Source of the DNA: an uncultured Pseudomonadales bacterium
Lineage (GTDB): Bacteria; Pseudomonadota; Gammaproteobacteria; Pseudomonadales; Azotimanducaceae
Assembly: GCA_958296295.1 (NCBI GenBank)
Contig: OY282460.1
Coordinates: forward strand, 2,604,001 to 2,668,000
Length of the DNA: 64,000 nucleotides
Reading direction: 5' to 3'
Both the position numbers and the translations under genes were made by a program. Of this stretch, positions 18,972 to 27,167 are shown piece after piece (the stretch's first letter is position 1; every line of letters starts with the position of its first letter). The notes under the pieces were generated by a model. The model was not told the origin of the DNA. It made no database searches and saw only the letters and a list, made by a program, of their open reading frames with translations.

Positions 18972-20174
18972 CTAGTCATCGCCAGCCGCCGGGGCGGCTT
19001 CCACCGCCAGCCCTTCCCGCCCGCCCGGTACCGCGCCCGTCACCACGCCGTCCTTGGCGTCAAAGGCGGCGACCAGCCAGCCATCGGCCAGCCGCGCCAC
19101 TGTGCGCGGCGCCACCGCGCTCAACGCCCCGTCGTGTACGACCCACACTATCCCGCCGGTCTGTTCGGTCGCTTCGGGAAGAAGATAGGTGTCGGCCACG
19201 GCAGGGCCTTCGATTTCCACATCCACGAACGTGCCGGGCACCGGGGCGTGGGCGCCATCGGCGAACGCCAAGTACAGGGTGGCGAACCGGGTGCGCGGAT
19301 CCAACTCCGCCGACCGTCTTTCCACCCGCGCCGGCACGGCGCTTTCGGCAAGGCCCTGGCCAACGCCAACCCGAACCGCGGCGCCGCGGCCCACGGCCGG
19401 CGCGATGCGCGCCAAGTCGTCCGGCGCGATGGGCACGACCACTTCCAAGGCGTCAAGGGCGTAGGCTTGGCCAAAGGGCTGCCCGCGCGTCAGCACTTGG
19501 CCAACCTCGGCGCTGGACGCGGCGACGCGCCCGGCGAACGGCAGCGCGAACGTGGTGCGCTGGAGCTCCAACAGGGCGGTGCTCGCTTGCGCCCGCGCGG
19601 CCGCCAATTGCGCCTTCGCCTGGGCGATCTGCGGTTCCTTGGCCACCAGAGGCGGCACGCGCTCACCGGGTTTCAGCAACGAATAGTTGACCCGCGCCGC
19701 TTCGCTTTGCGCCTCCTGCAGCTTGAGGTTGGCCTCGGCGCCCGCGACGTTCGCCAGCGCGCTTTCTTGGGCGAGCTCGAAATCGCGCCGGTCGATCACC
19801 AGCAATTCCTCGCCGGCGGCAAAGGCGCCGCCGGCCCGCAGCGCCGGCGAGACGCGCACCACTCGGCCGCCCACCTGCGGCGTCAACGCCACGTGGTTGC
19901 GCACATCCACCGAGCCCGTGGCGGCGACGCGCAGCACCGTGCTTGAACGCCGCGGCCGGATCACGCGCACAAGCGGCGCGGTCTCGGCGCCCGTCGCGTG
20001 CGGCGAGGGGGCCACGTCGTCCGCTCCGGGCGCCCGCGCGAAAAAAAACGCCGCGATCACCGCCACCGCGACAATGGCGATCTGCAGGCCGCCAAGCCAC
20101 GGAGCCCGGCGGCGCTTTGGCGGTTCGGCGGGCCCGTCGCCGTCTCTGCCGCCGGTCGGTCGCAGCGGCGCCAT
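18972..20174 (-). CDS. RND periplasmic adaptor (HlyD/membrane fusion protein family)
   Basis: This 400-residue adaptor carries an N-terminal membrane anchor (LQIAIVAVAVIAAFFFARA) followed by the first biotinyl/lipoyl-like half (TGSVDVRNHVALTPQVGGRVVRVSPALRAGGAFAAGEELLVID). A coiled-coil hairpin spans about residues 130-195, and the second lipoyl half reads TTFALPFAGRVAASSAEVGQVL. Beta-barrel and membrane-proximal domains complete the fold. Its stop is 24 bp before the RND pump gene and its start 3 bp after the acyl-CoA dehydrogenase stop, so all three form one transcription unit. It links the inner-membrane pump to an outer-membrane channel. Confidence 0.92.
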   Translation of the reverse strand: MAPLRPTGGRDGDGPAEPPKRRRAPWLGGLQIAIVAVAVIAAFFFARAPGADDVAPSPHATGAETAPLVRVIRPRRSSTVLRVAATGSVDVRNHVALTPQVGGRVVRVSPALRAGGAFAAGEELLVIDRRDFELAQESALANVAGAEANLKLQEAQSEAARVNYSLLKPGERVPPLVAKEPQIAQAKAQLAAARAQASTALLELQRTTFALPFAGRVAASSAEVGQVLTRGQPFGQAYALDALEVVVPIAPDDLARIAPAVGRGAAVRVGVGQGLAESAVPARVERRSAELDPRTRFATLYLAFADGAHAPVPGTFVDVEIEGPAVADTYLLPEATEQTGGIVWVVHDGALSAVAPRTVARLADGWLVAAFDAKDGVVTGAVPGGREGLAVEAAPAAGDD

Positions 20175-20177
20175 TCG

Positions 20178-21344
20178 CTAGTCCGGCAGGCCGAGCACGC
20201 GCTTGGCGATGATGTTGCGTTGAATCTCGGAACTACCGCCCTCTATGGAATTGGCCTTCGAGCGCAACCAGCCGCGGGTGGCGCCGCGCTCCGCGCCGGC
20301 GAACCCCTCCCCGCTCCAACCGAGGCCGCGGACACCGAGAATGGCCATCAGCAAGTCGTTGCGCCGCATGTTCTGCTCGGTGCCGTACAGCTTGAACATG
20401 GAGGAAAGGAAGCTCGGCGCTTGGGCGCTGGTCGCCTCCTCGAACGAGCGGCGAATGGTGAGTTGGTAGGCGGCGTCGCCAATGCCCTGCCGCGCCACGC
20501 GGGCACGGATGCCGGCGTCGGCTATGCGGCCGTCGTGCTCGCCGCAATACTCCTTCGCCCACTCGTCGATGGTCTTGGCCCTCTGCGGCGTGCCGCCGCG
20601 GCCGCCGATGGAGCTGCGTTCGTATTGCAGCAGGCGTTTGCCCACCGTCCAGCCTTCGCCGGGCGCGCCGATGAGATGGCGTTTCGGCACGCGCACATCG
20701 TCGAAGAAGGTCTGGCAGAACTCGGACGAGCCGCTGATGAGTTCGATGGGCTTGACGGTCACCCCGGGCGTGGCCATGTCCAGCACCAGAAAGGAGATGC
20801 CCTGGTGCTTGGGGGCCGCCGGATCTGTGCGCACAAGGCAGAAAATCCAGTCCGCGCCTTGAGCGCCGGAAGTCCAGATCTTCGAGCCGTTCACCACATA
20901 GTCGTCGCCGTCTTCCACGGCGCGCATTTGCAGACCGGCGAGGTCCGATCCGGCCCCCGGTTCGCTATAGCCCTGGCACCAACGTATTTCGCCGCGGGCG
21001 ATGGGCGGCAGGTGTTCGCGGCACTGCGATTCGTTGCCGAACTCCAAAATGGCCGGGCCGATCATGGTCAGTCCGTGGCCGACGAGCGGCGCCGGCGCGT
21101 TGATGCGCCGCATCTCCTCGCCAAGAACGAGGTTGTCCGCCACGGACAGCCCGCCGCCGCCGTACTCCTTGGGCCAGGTGGGTGCCGTCCAGCCGCGCCC
21201 GGCCATGCGATCCAGCCACAGCTTGGTGTCCGCGTTGGCGTACACGGCCTTGCGGCCACCGGCCGTGTAGCCACCCAAGCCGCGTCGCAGGCTGTCCGGG
21301 CAATTCGCCTCCAGCCAGCCCCTCACCTGCGTTCGGAAATCCAT
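20178..21344 (-). CDS. Acyl-CoA dehydrogenase
   Basis: This FAD-dependent enzyme of 388 residues catalyses alpha,beta-dehydrogenation of an acyl-CoA thioester. Domain order is the classical one: N-terminal helices (MDFRTQVRGWLEANCP), central beta domain with RWCQGYSEPGAGSDLAGLQMRA and VVNGSKIWTSGAQGADW, and the C-terminal helical domain ending EGGSSEIQRNIIAKRVLGLP. The W-x-APTWPKEYGG segment near the start resembles the steroid/long-chain ACAD subgroup. ATG 21344 begins the conserved region; an upstream in-frame start at 21368 adds eight unlikely residues. The gene leads the RND transcription unit, an unexplained pairing. Confidence 0.92.
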   Translation of the reverse strand: MDFRTQVRGWLEANCPDSLRRGLGGYTAGGRKAVYANADTKLWLDRMAGRGWTAPTWPKEYGGGGLSVADNLVLGEEMRRINAPAPLVGHGLTMIGPAILEFGNESQCREHLPPIARGEIRWCQGYSEPGAGSDLAGLQMRAVEDGDDYVVNGSKIWTSGAQGADWIFCLVRTDPAAPKHQGISFLVLDMATPGVTVKPIELISGSSEFCQTFFDDVRVPKRHLIGAPGEGWTVGKRLLQYERSSIGGRGGTPQRAKTIDEWAKEYCGEHDGRIADAGIRARVARQGIGDAAYQLTIRRSFEEATSAQAPSFLSSMFKLYGTEQNMRRNDLLMAILGVRGLGWSGEGFAGAERGATRGWLRSKANSIEGGSSEIQRNIIAKRVLGLPD

Positions 21345-21429
21345 CGCTCGCTTGCCCCTCGATCCCAACGGTCGCCGCGACGGTTTTCCCGCCCGCCTCG
21401 GCGGTCTTCGCCAACCCGCGCCGGGCGCG

Positions 21430-22224
21430 TCACCACGGGAATCCGTGGCCCTCGGCGCCTTCGCGGTCGTCGGCGGCCGGCGCGACGCTCACCACTCGGC
21501 TCTCCACGGACAAGCCCTCCTTGGGGCAAAGAGTCACCAGCGCGACCTTGCCTCCGCCCACGCCGGCCCAATGCGCCACCGGCGAGCCGCAATAATACGC
21601 CGCGGTGTCCCCCACGCTGTGATTCTCGAAGACGTGGATGTGGCCCAATGCGAGATAGTGGAAACCCGAAGCGCGGATCTCGTCCTTGGTGATGGGCGAC
21701 GAGCCTTGCAACACCCGCCGCTCCACCACCTGACCGTGCGCCATGCCCACGTTCCAGTAGGCGTCGTGTTGGTCGGGCGCGCCATCCAAGGGATAGTTCT
21801 CCGGCGCGTGTTCGCGCATCGCCCGCCCCCACACCCGCACGCCGAGCTCGGGAAACGTCACGCAATCGCCGGCGTGCTCGAGCAACCCGTAAACATGCTC
21901 GCCGGCCGCCTCGAAGCTGAAGCGGTTCCACACCGACCGCTCATCGTGAACATCGTGGTTGCCTGGCAGCACCACCACCTGCTGGCCGGCGTCCAGGCGG
22001 GCCAGTTGGCGGTAAACGAAGGCGATGTTCGAGTCGTCCACGCGATTGTTGTCGAACAGGTCGCCAACGATGAGCAGCAAGTGCGCGCCTTCCGCCAAGG
22101 CCGTGTCCACAACGCTGGCGAAGGCGCGTTCGGCGCGGCTGCGAAAGCCGTCGGCGCCGGTCTCGGCGCCGCGGCTGTCCAAGTGAACATCCGAGGTGTG
22201 GACGATTCTGAGCGGGTTCCGCAC
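21430..22224 (-). CDS. SbcD/Mre11-like metallophosphoesterase
   Basis: The 264-residue protein shows the complete calcineurin-like phosphoesterase motif series: D12-x-H14 (VHTSDVHLDS), GD at 54-55 (VGDLFDN), GNHD at 88-91 (LPGNHDVHD), an isolated GMAHGQV histidine and the closing ALGHIHVF. The overall pattern fits DNA-repair exonucleases of the SbcD/Mre11 type, but it is shorter than SbcD and no SbcC partner is nearby, so another phosphodiester substrate is possible. The frame extends to 22518 without conserved sequence. GTG 22224 starts the conserved region, and TTG 22236 is an alternative. It diverges from the Nudix gene. Confidence 0.8.
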   Translation of the reverse strand: MRNPLRIVHTSDVHLDSRGAETGADGFRSRAERAFASVVDTALAEGAHLLLIVGDLFDNNRVDDSNIAFVYRQLARLDAGQQVVVLPGNHDVHDERSVWNRFSFEAAGEHVYGLLEHAGDCVTFPELGVRVWGRAMREHAPENYPLDGAPDQHDAYWNVGMAHGQVVERRVLQGSSPITKDEIRASGFHYLALGHIHVFENHSVGDTAAYYCGSPVAHWAGVGGGKVALVTLCPKEGLSVESRVVSVAPAADDREGAEGHGFPW

Positions 22225-22483
22225 ACTGGTTCCCAATGCTTCAACTTCTTGCCGGTCGCGGCGTGCGCGGCAACATGCGCCGAGCGACACAACCCCATCC
22301 GGCCCATCCGGGACAACATTCTCAACATCGCGCAGCCGACCGACCTGAAACCGTGAGAAGCCGTCAAAACGGGACGAACAGCGCCGGCGGGCGTGGCGTT
22401 TGCCGCAGCATAGCACCTGCCGCGCTTGCCGCCGGCGCCGCCAAGTTGGATGATGTGCGCTCCGCGAGCACCCAAGGACACGC

Positions 22484-23236
22484 ATGGCTGACGCCCGCCC
22501 CACGCACAAGAACGACATCTACGGCAACGTGGACGATCCCGCAACGGCCAAAGAGACGCGCCCGGCGGTTCCCGCCGCCACGGTGGTTTTGCTGCGGGAC
22601 GCTGCCACCGGGCCGGAGACGCTGATGCTGCGCAAGAACTCCAAGATCGCCTTCGGCGGCATGTGGGTGTTCCCGGGCGGGCGCATCGATGCCGAGGACC
22701 GCCCCGCGGGGGCCGACGACGAACTCGCGGCCCGCAACGCCGCGGCGCGGGAAGCGTGGGAAGAAGCCGGCGCGCGGCTCGACCCGGAAGATCTCATCTG
22801 GTTCGCGCATTGGACGCCGCCTCCCAGCACGCCTGTGCGTTTCGCCACATGGTTCTTCGCCGCCCAAGCCGGCGACGAGGCGGTGCGTATCGACGACAGC
22901 GAGATCAAAGCGCATCAGTGGATTCGCCCCGCTGACGCCTTGGCCAAGCACGCCGCCGGCGAAATCGACTTGGCGCCGCCCACCTGGGTGACCTTGAGCG
23001 GCCTGTCCGCGCACCGCGGCGTGGAATCGGCGCTGTGGGGTTTCGCCGACCGCCCGGCGCGCATCTACGAGACGCGGGTGGTGAGACGCAACGACGGCGT
23101 TCGGGTGGCCATGTGGCAGGGCGACGCCGGCTACAACGACTGGGACGCCGACCGCGAAGGGCCGCGCCACCGCCTGGTCATGGCGGCCGACGGCTTCGTC
23201 TTCGAGAACGACGCCGCCGCCGAGGCAAGCGGATGA
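22484..23236 (+). CDS. Nudix hydrolase (NUDT19-like)
   Basis: This 250-residue Nudix protein hydrolyses a nucleoside-diphosphate-linked substrate that cannot be defined from sequence. The Nudix box is split by a short insertion: GGRIDAED near residue 66 and REAWEEAGARL at 89-99, an arrangement seen in NUDT19/RP2-like enzymes that act on acyl-CoA. VPAATVVLLRD marks the first strand of the domain. The C-terminal part (about 150-250) is family-specific. Its TGA overlaps the ATG of ccmF (ATGA, 23233-23236), so the two are co-transcribed and probably coupled in translation. Confidence 0.88.
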   Translation: MADARPTHKNDIYGNVDDPATAKETRPAVPAATVVLLRDAATGPETLMLRKNSKIAFGGMWVFPGGRIDAEDRPAGADDELAARNAAAREAWEEAGARLDPEDLIWFAHWTPPPSTPVRFATWFFAAQAGDEAVRIDDSEIKAHQWIRPADALAKHAAGEIDLAPPTWVTLSGLSAHRGVESALWGFADRPARIYETRVVRRNDGVRVAMWQGDAGYNDWDADREGPRHRLVMAADGFVFENDAAAEASG

Positions 23237-25170
23237 TCGTCGAACTCGGCCATTTCGCCACCATCGCCGCGCTCTGCATGGCGTTGGCGCTGGCCGCGCT
23301 CGGCCAACTGAGCGCGGTGCGCGGCGAGTGGCGCGGCGCAACGGCGCGTTTGGCGTCCGGCCAATTCGCCTTTCTGGCGGTGGGATTCGGCGCCCTCGTC
23401 TGGGCCTTCCTCGCCAACGACTTCTCGGTCGCCTACGTTGCCCGCAACTCCAACACCGGGTTGCCTTGGGACTACCGCGCCAGCGCCGCTTGGGGCGCGC
23501 ACGAAGGCTCGTTTCTGTTCTGGACGCTGGTGCTGGCGGGCTGGACATTCGCGGTGAGCGCCGCCGGCAAGAACCTGCCGGACGCCCTGCACGGCCGCGT
23601 GCTCAGCACCTTGGGCCTGCTCAACTTCGGCTTTCTGCTGTTCCTTCTGCTTACGTCCAACCCGTTCGCCCGGCTCGTCGGCGTGCCGCCGGACGGCCAG
23701 GACTTGAATCCGCTGTTGCAGGATGTCGGCCTGCTGGTGCATCCGCCGCTGCTCTATGTGGGCTATGTGGGTTGTTCGGTCGCCTTCGCGTTCGCGGTGG
23801 CCGGCCTGCAAGGGGGCCGCATCGACGCCGCTTGGGCGCGCTGGACGCGGCCGTGGGCGAACCTGGCCTGGGCTTTCCTCACCGTCGGCATCGCCCTCGG
23901 CAGTTGGTGGGCGTACTACGAACTTGGCTGGGGCGGCTGGTGGTTCTGGGATCCGGTGGAGAACGCCTCGTTCATGCCGTGGTTGGCCGGCACGGCGTTG
24001 GTGCATTCGCTGGCGGCAACGGAGAAGCGCGGCGTGTTCAAGAGTTGGACGGTGTTCCTGGCCATCGCGGCGTTCTCGTTGGCGATGCTGGGCGCGTTCA
24101 TCGTGCGCTCCGGCGTCATCACCTCGGTCCACGCCTTCGCCGCGGATCCGGGCCGCGGCCTTTTCATCCTGCTGCTCTTGGTGCTGGCGATAGGCGGCGC
24201 GCTCACCCTTTACGGCATGCGCGCGCCCACCTTGGCCGCCAGGGCGCGGTATCGAGGCGTCTCCCGCGAACTCATGCTGCTCACCAACAACCTGCTGCTG
24301 GTGCTGGCGCTCGCGGTGGTGCTCATAGGCACGTTGTACCCGCTCGCCTACGAGGCGGCCAGCGGCGGCGAGAAGCTCTCCGTCGGCCCGCCGTACTTCA
24401 ACCGCGTGTTCGTGCCGCTCGCGCTGGTGCTGGCCGCGGCGTTGGCCGTGGCGCCGATCGCGCGGTGGCGGCACACGCCGCTCGCGTTGTTCAAGAACGC
24501 CGGGCTGCTCGCGGCGGCGGCGCTTGCGCTGGGCGTGCTGGCGCCGCTCGTCTTGGCCGGCACGGTGAAGGCCGGGGCCGCCCTCGCCATCGCCGGCGGC
24601 GCCTGGGTGGCACTGGTGCTGGCGATGGACAGCCGGCGGCGGCGCGGCCACTGGACGCGCGGCTACATGGGCATGGCCATAGCGCACCTGGGCTTCGCCG
24701 TCACCTTGGCGGGCGTTGGCGTCACGAGCCAGTTCTCCCGGGAACTGGATGTGCGGATGGCGGTGGGCGAAAGCGTCCAGCTGGGCGACGTCGAATGGCG
24801 TTTCGAGAGCCTGCGGCAGGTGCCGGGGCCGAACTACATGGCCGACCGCGGCGTCTTCGTCGCCAACGGCGGGGCGCGACTGGTGGCCGAGAAGCGGCGC
24901 TACAACGCCAGCCGCCAAGTAATGACCGAAGCGGGCATCGCCGCCGGCTTTGGCCGCGATCTTTTCGTGGCGCTGGGAGAGCCGTTGGCGGACGGTTCGT
25001 GGGGCGTGCGCATCAGCCACAAGCCGCTCGTCCGCTGGATCTGGGCCGGCGCCTTGCTCATGGCCTTCGGCGGTGTGCTGGCCGCTTCCGACCGCCGTTA
25101 TCGAAAGCTCGCCAAGCGCGCCGCGCCGGCAGCGGCCACGCCGGCCGGCGCTCGCATGGCACAGGCCTAG
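23233..25170 (+). CDS. ccmF: Cytochrome c maturation heme lyase CcmF
   Basis: CcmF transfers heme from holo-CcmE to apocytochrome c in system I maturation. The 645-residue polytopic protein contains the tryptophan-rich WWD domain (GWGGWWFWDPVENASFMPW, residues 232-250) and the conserved histidine H170 in LVHPPLLYVGYVG. TM segments are spread through most of the chain. The end is a periplasmic region and a last span near residue 600. Start ATG 23233 lies inside the ATGA overlap with the Nudix gene. The usual ccmABCDEGH neighbours are absent, so this copy is detached from the rest of the system, or is a second ccmF. Confidence 0.94.
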   Translation: MIVELGHFATIAALCMALALAALGQLSAVRGEWRGATARLASGQFAFLAVGFGALVWAFLANDFSVAYVARNSNTGLPWDYRASAAWGAHEGSFLFWTLVLAGWTFAVSAAGKNLPDALHGRVLSTLGLLNFGFLLFLLLTSNPFARLVGVPPDGQDLNPLLQDVGLLVHPPLLYVGYVGCSVAFAFAVAGLQGGRIDAAWARWTRPWANLAWAFLTVGIALGSWWAYYELGWGGWWFWDPVENASFMPWLAGTALVHSLAATEKRGVFKSWTVFLAIAAFSLAMLGAFIVRSGVITSVHAFAADPGRGLFILLLLVLAIGGALTLYGMRAPTLAARARYRGVSRELMLLTNNLLLVLALAVVLIGTLYPLAYEAASGGEKLSVGPPYFNRVFVPLALVLAAALAVAPIARWRHTPLALFKNAGLLAAAALALGVLAPLVLAGTVKAGAALAIAGGAWVALVLAMDSRRRRGHWTRGYMGMAIAHLGFAVTLAGVGVTSQFSRELDVRMAVGESVQLGDVEWRFESLRQVPGPNYMADRGVFVANGGARLVAEKRRYNASRQVMTEAGIAAGFGRDLFVALGEPLADGSWGVRISHKPLVRWIWAGALLMAFGGVLAASDRRYRKLAKRAAPAAATPAGARMAQA

Positions 25171-25172
25171 CC

Positions 25173-25877
25173 ATGCGCTGGCTGGCCGGCACCAGCGGTT
25201 TCAGCTACAAGGAGTGGAAAGGCCCTTTCTACCCGCCAGACATTTCGCCAAGCGCGATGCTCGCCTTCTACGCCACGCGATTGCCGGCCGTGGAGATCAA
25301 CAACACTTTCTACCGCATGCCCAGCGCCGAGGTGCTGGCGAACTGGCGGGACGCCGTGCCGGCGAGCTTCCGTTTCGCCATCAAGGCCTCGCGGCGCATC
25401 ACGCACCAGGCCAAACTCGCCGATTGCGCCGACGCAGTCGGTTATCTCGCCGCTGGTCTGGAAACCCTCGGCGACAAACTCGGCTGCGTGCTGTTCCAAC
25501 TGCCGCCGTATGTGCGCAAAGACGTGGCGCTGCTGGACGCCTTCCTGGCCGATTGGCCGGCGGCGTTTCCCGCCGCGGTGGAGTTCCGCCACGCCAGTTG
25601 GTTCGACGCCGCCACGACGGCGACCCTAGCCAAGCACGGCGCGGCGCTGTGCGTCTCGGAAGACGGCAAGCTGCCCCTGCCCGAACTACGCGCCACGACG
25701 GACTGGCTGTACTTGCGGCTGCGCAAGCCAAGCTACGAAGAATCCGAACTCGCGGCTTGGTCGGCGCGCGCGGCCACCGCCGGCGCGAAACGCGGGTACG
25801 CGTTCTTCAAGCACGAGGATGCCGGCGCCGGGCCGAGGTTGGCGACGCGGTTTCTCAAGCTCGCCGGGGCCGACTAG
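25173..25877 (+). CDS. DUF72 (YecE-like) protein
   Basis: The 234-residue protein matches the DUF72 family, a TIM-barrel-like fold of unknown activity. It opens LAGTSGFSYKEWKGPFYP, continues with YATRLPAVEINNTFYRMP and RFAIKASRRITH, and has the later LLFQLPP-like strand (VLFQLPPYV), VEFRHASWF and a terminal YAFFKHEDAG. It starts 2 bp after the ccmF stop and appears to be the last gene of the Nudix-ccmF-DUF72 unit. Its 3' end overlaps the convergent MFS gene by 23 bp. Confidence 0.9.
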   Translation: MRWLAGTSGFSYKEWKGPFYPPDISPSAMLAFYATRLPAVEINNTFYRMPSAEVLANWRDAVPASFRFAIKASRRITHQAKLADCADAVGYLAAGLETLGDKLGCVLFQLPPYVRKDVALLDAFLADWPAAFPAAVEFRHASWFDAATTATLAKHGAALCVSEDGKLPLPELRATTDWLYLRLRKPSYEESELAAWSARAATAGAKRGYAFFKHEDAGAGPRLATRFLKLAGAD

Positions 25878-27132
25878 CGGCACCACCGGCCGTCGCGGTA
25901 CCCGGCCAACGGCCTGGCCGCACCGCGGCCAAGGTGACCGCCGCGACGACGATGGGCACGCTGGCGGCAGCGAGCACGCCGAACCAGCCGGCGGCGTGCA
26001 GCGCGAATCCGGCACCGAGGGACCCCGCGGCGGAGAGGCCGAACACGCTGAAGTCGTTCACCGCCTGGGCTCGGAAGCGTTCCGCCGGACGATAGGCCCG
26101 ATTGAGCAACACCGTGCCGCCGACATACAAGAGATTCCAACCCACGCCCAAAGCGACCATCGACGCGCCGTAGTGCATCACCTCGCGGCCGGCGAACCCG
26201 ACGCCCAAGGTGAGCGCCAAAGCCGCAACGCCAAGCCCCATCACCCGCCCCACGCCCAACCGGCCGATGAGAAATCCGGTGACCAGCGACGGCGCGTACA
26301 TGGCGAGCACATGCGCCTGCACCACCGCGGCGGCACTATCGAGCGAATGGCCGTCCACCGAATGCATGGCCAGCGGCGTCGCCGTCATGATCAGGATCAT
26401 CACGCCGTAGCCCGCGCCCGACCCGATTACCGCGGCCAAGAACAACGGCTGCCCGGCCATCACCGCGAGGGGCCGAGGCCCGTCTTCCGTGTGCGTTTGT
26501 TCCCCGCCCGGCACGCGCAAGCGCGACACGCCGACAGCCACCGCCAGGCAGCAGGCGGCTACGGCCAAGTAGCCGCCGGCGAACGGCGCATCGGCAATCC
26601 AACGCTCGCCGCCCACCGCGAGCATCGGGCCCACCACGGCACCCCCCAGCGAGCCGACGAGCACCAGCGAGACGGCGTGGCCGGCCGCTTCCCGCGGGGC
26701 GCTTTCCATTGCCGCGAACCGGTACTGCTGCGCGAAAGCGCCCGCCACGCCCACCAGAACCGCGGCGAGCGAAAAGAGCGCGAAACTCGCGAAGGCCATG
26801 GCCGCCGCCGCGGTCAAATGGCCGGCGCAGCCAACCAAAGCGCCCAAAGCGAAGCCGCGCGCCCGGCCGATTCTGGACATCGTGTAGGCCGCCCCCACCG
26901 TGGCCAGGGCAATGCCCACCACCATGCAGGACACCGGCAAGGTCGCCCAAGCCGGCGACGGCGCCAGCGTTTCGCCGACGATGCCACCGAGCGTAACGAT
27001 GGAGGTGACGCCCGTGACAGCGATCAACTGCGCCACCATCAAAGTGGCGATGTTGCGATTGAGCGGCAGTGTCGGCAACGGACGAGCCCTTTTCGCGCCG
27101 GCGAAACCGGCCCAAGCAACATGCAACATCAT
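25855..27132 (-). CDS. Major facilitator superfamily transporter
   Basis: This polytopic protein of 425 residues has about 12 predicted membrane segments in two halves separated near residue 210 by a charged loop (GGEQTHTEDGPRP). The first span is NIATLMVAQLIAVTGVTSIVTLGGI and the loop 2-3 motif-A remnant is GAAYTMSRIGRARGF. The late MSRIGR and LIGRLGVGRVMGLG stretches support the MFS fold. The substrate is unknown; a drug/metabolite exporter fits best. ATG 27132 is preferred to TTG 27138. It diverges from the TonB receptor gene with a short 35-bp gap. Confidence 0.85.
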   Translation of the reverse strand: MMLHVAWAGFAGAKRARPLPTLPLNRNIATLMVAQLIAVTGVTSIVTLGGIVGETLAPSPAWATLPVSCMVVGIALATVGAAYTMSRIGRARGFALGALVGCAGHLTAAAAMAFASFALFSLAAVLVGVAGAFAQQYRFAAMESAPREAAGHAVSLVLVGSLGGAVVGPMLAVGGERWIADAPFAGGYLAVAACCLAVAVGVSRLRVPGGEQTHTEDGPRPLAVMAGQPLFLAAVIGSGAGYGVMILIMTATPLAMHSVDGHSLDSAAAVVQAHVLAMYAPSLVTGFLIGRLGVGRVMGLGVAALALTLGVGFAGREVMHYGASMVALGVGWNLLYVGGTVLLNRAYRPAERFRAQAVNDFSVFGLSAAGSLGAGFALHAAGWFGVLAAASVPIVVAAVTLAAVRPGRWPGTATAGGAASRPRRA

Positions 27133-27167
27133 GGCCAAAGCCGGCGGCTTGAGTCACTATACCCACC

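Noticed and set aside
17010..19946. 978-codon open frame antisense to the RND pump and adaptor
   Set aside because: Spans two real genes in the opposite direction and has only composition-driven His/Arg content.
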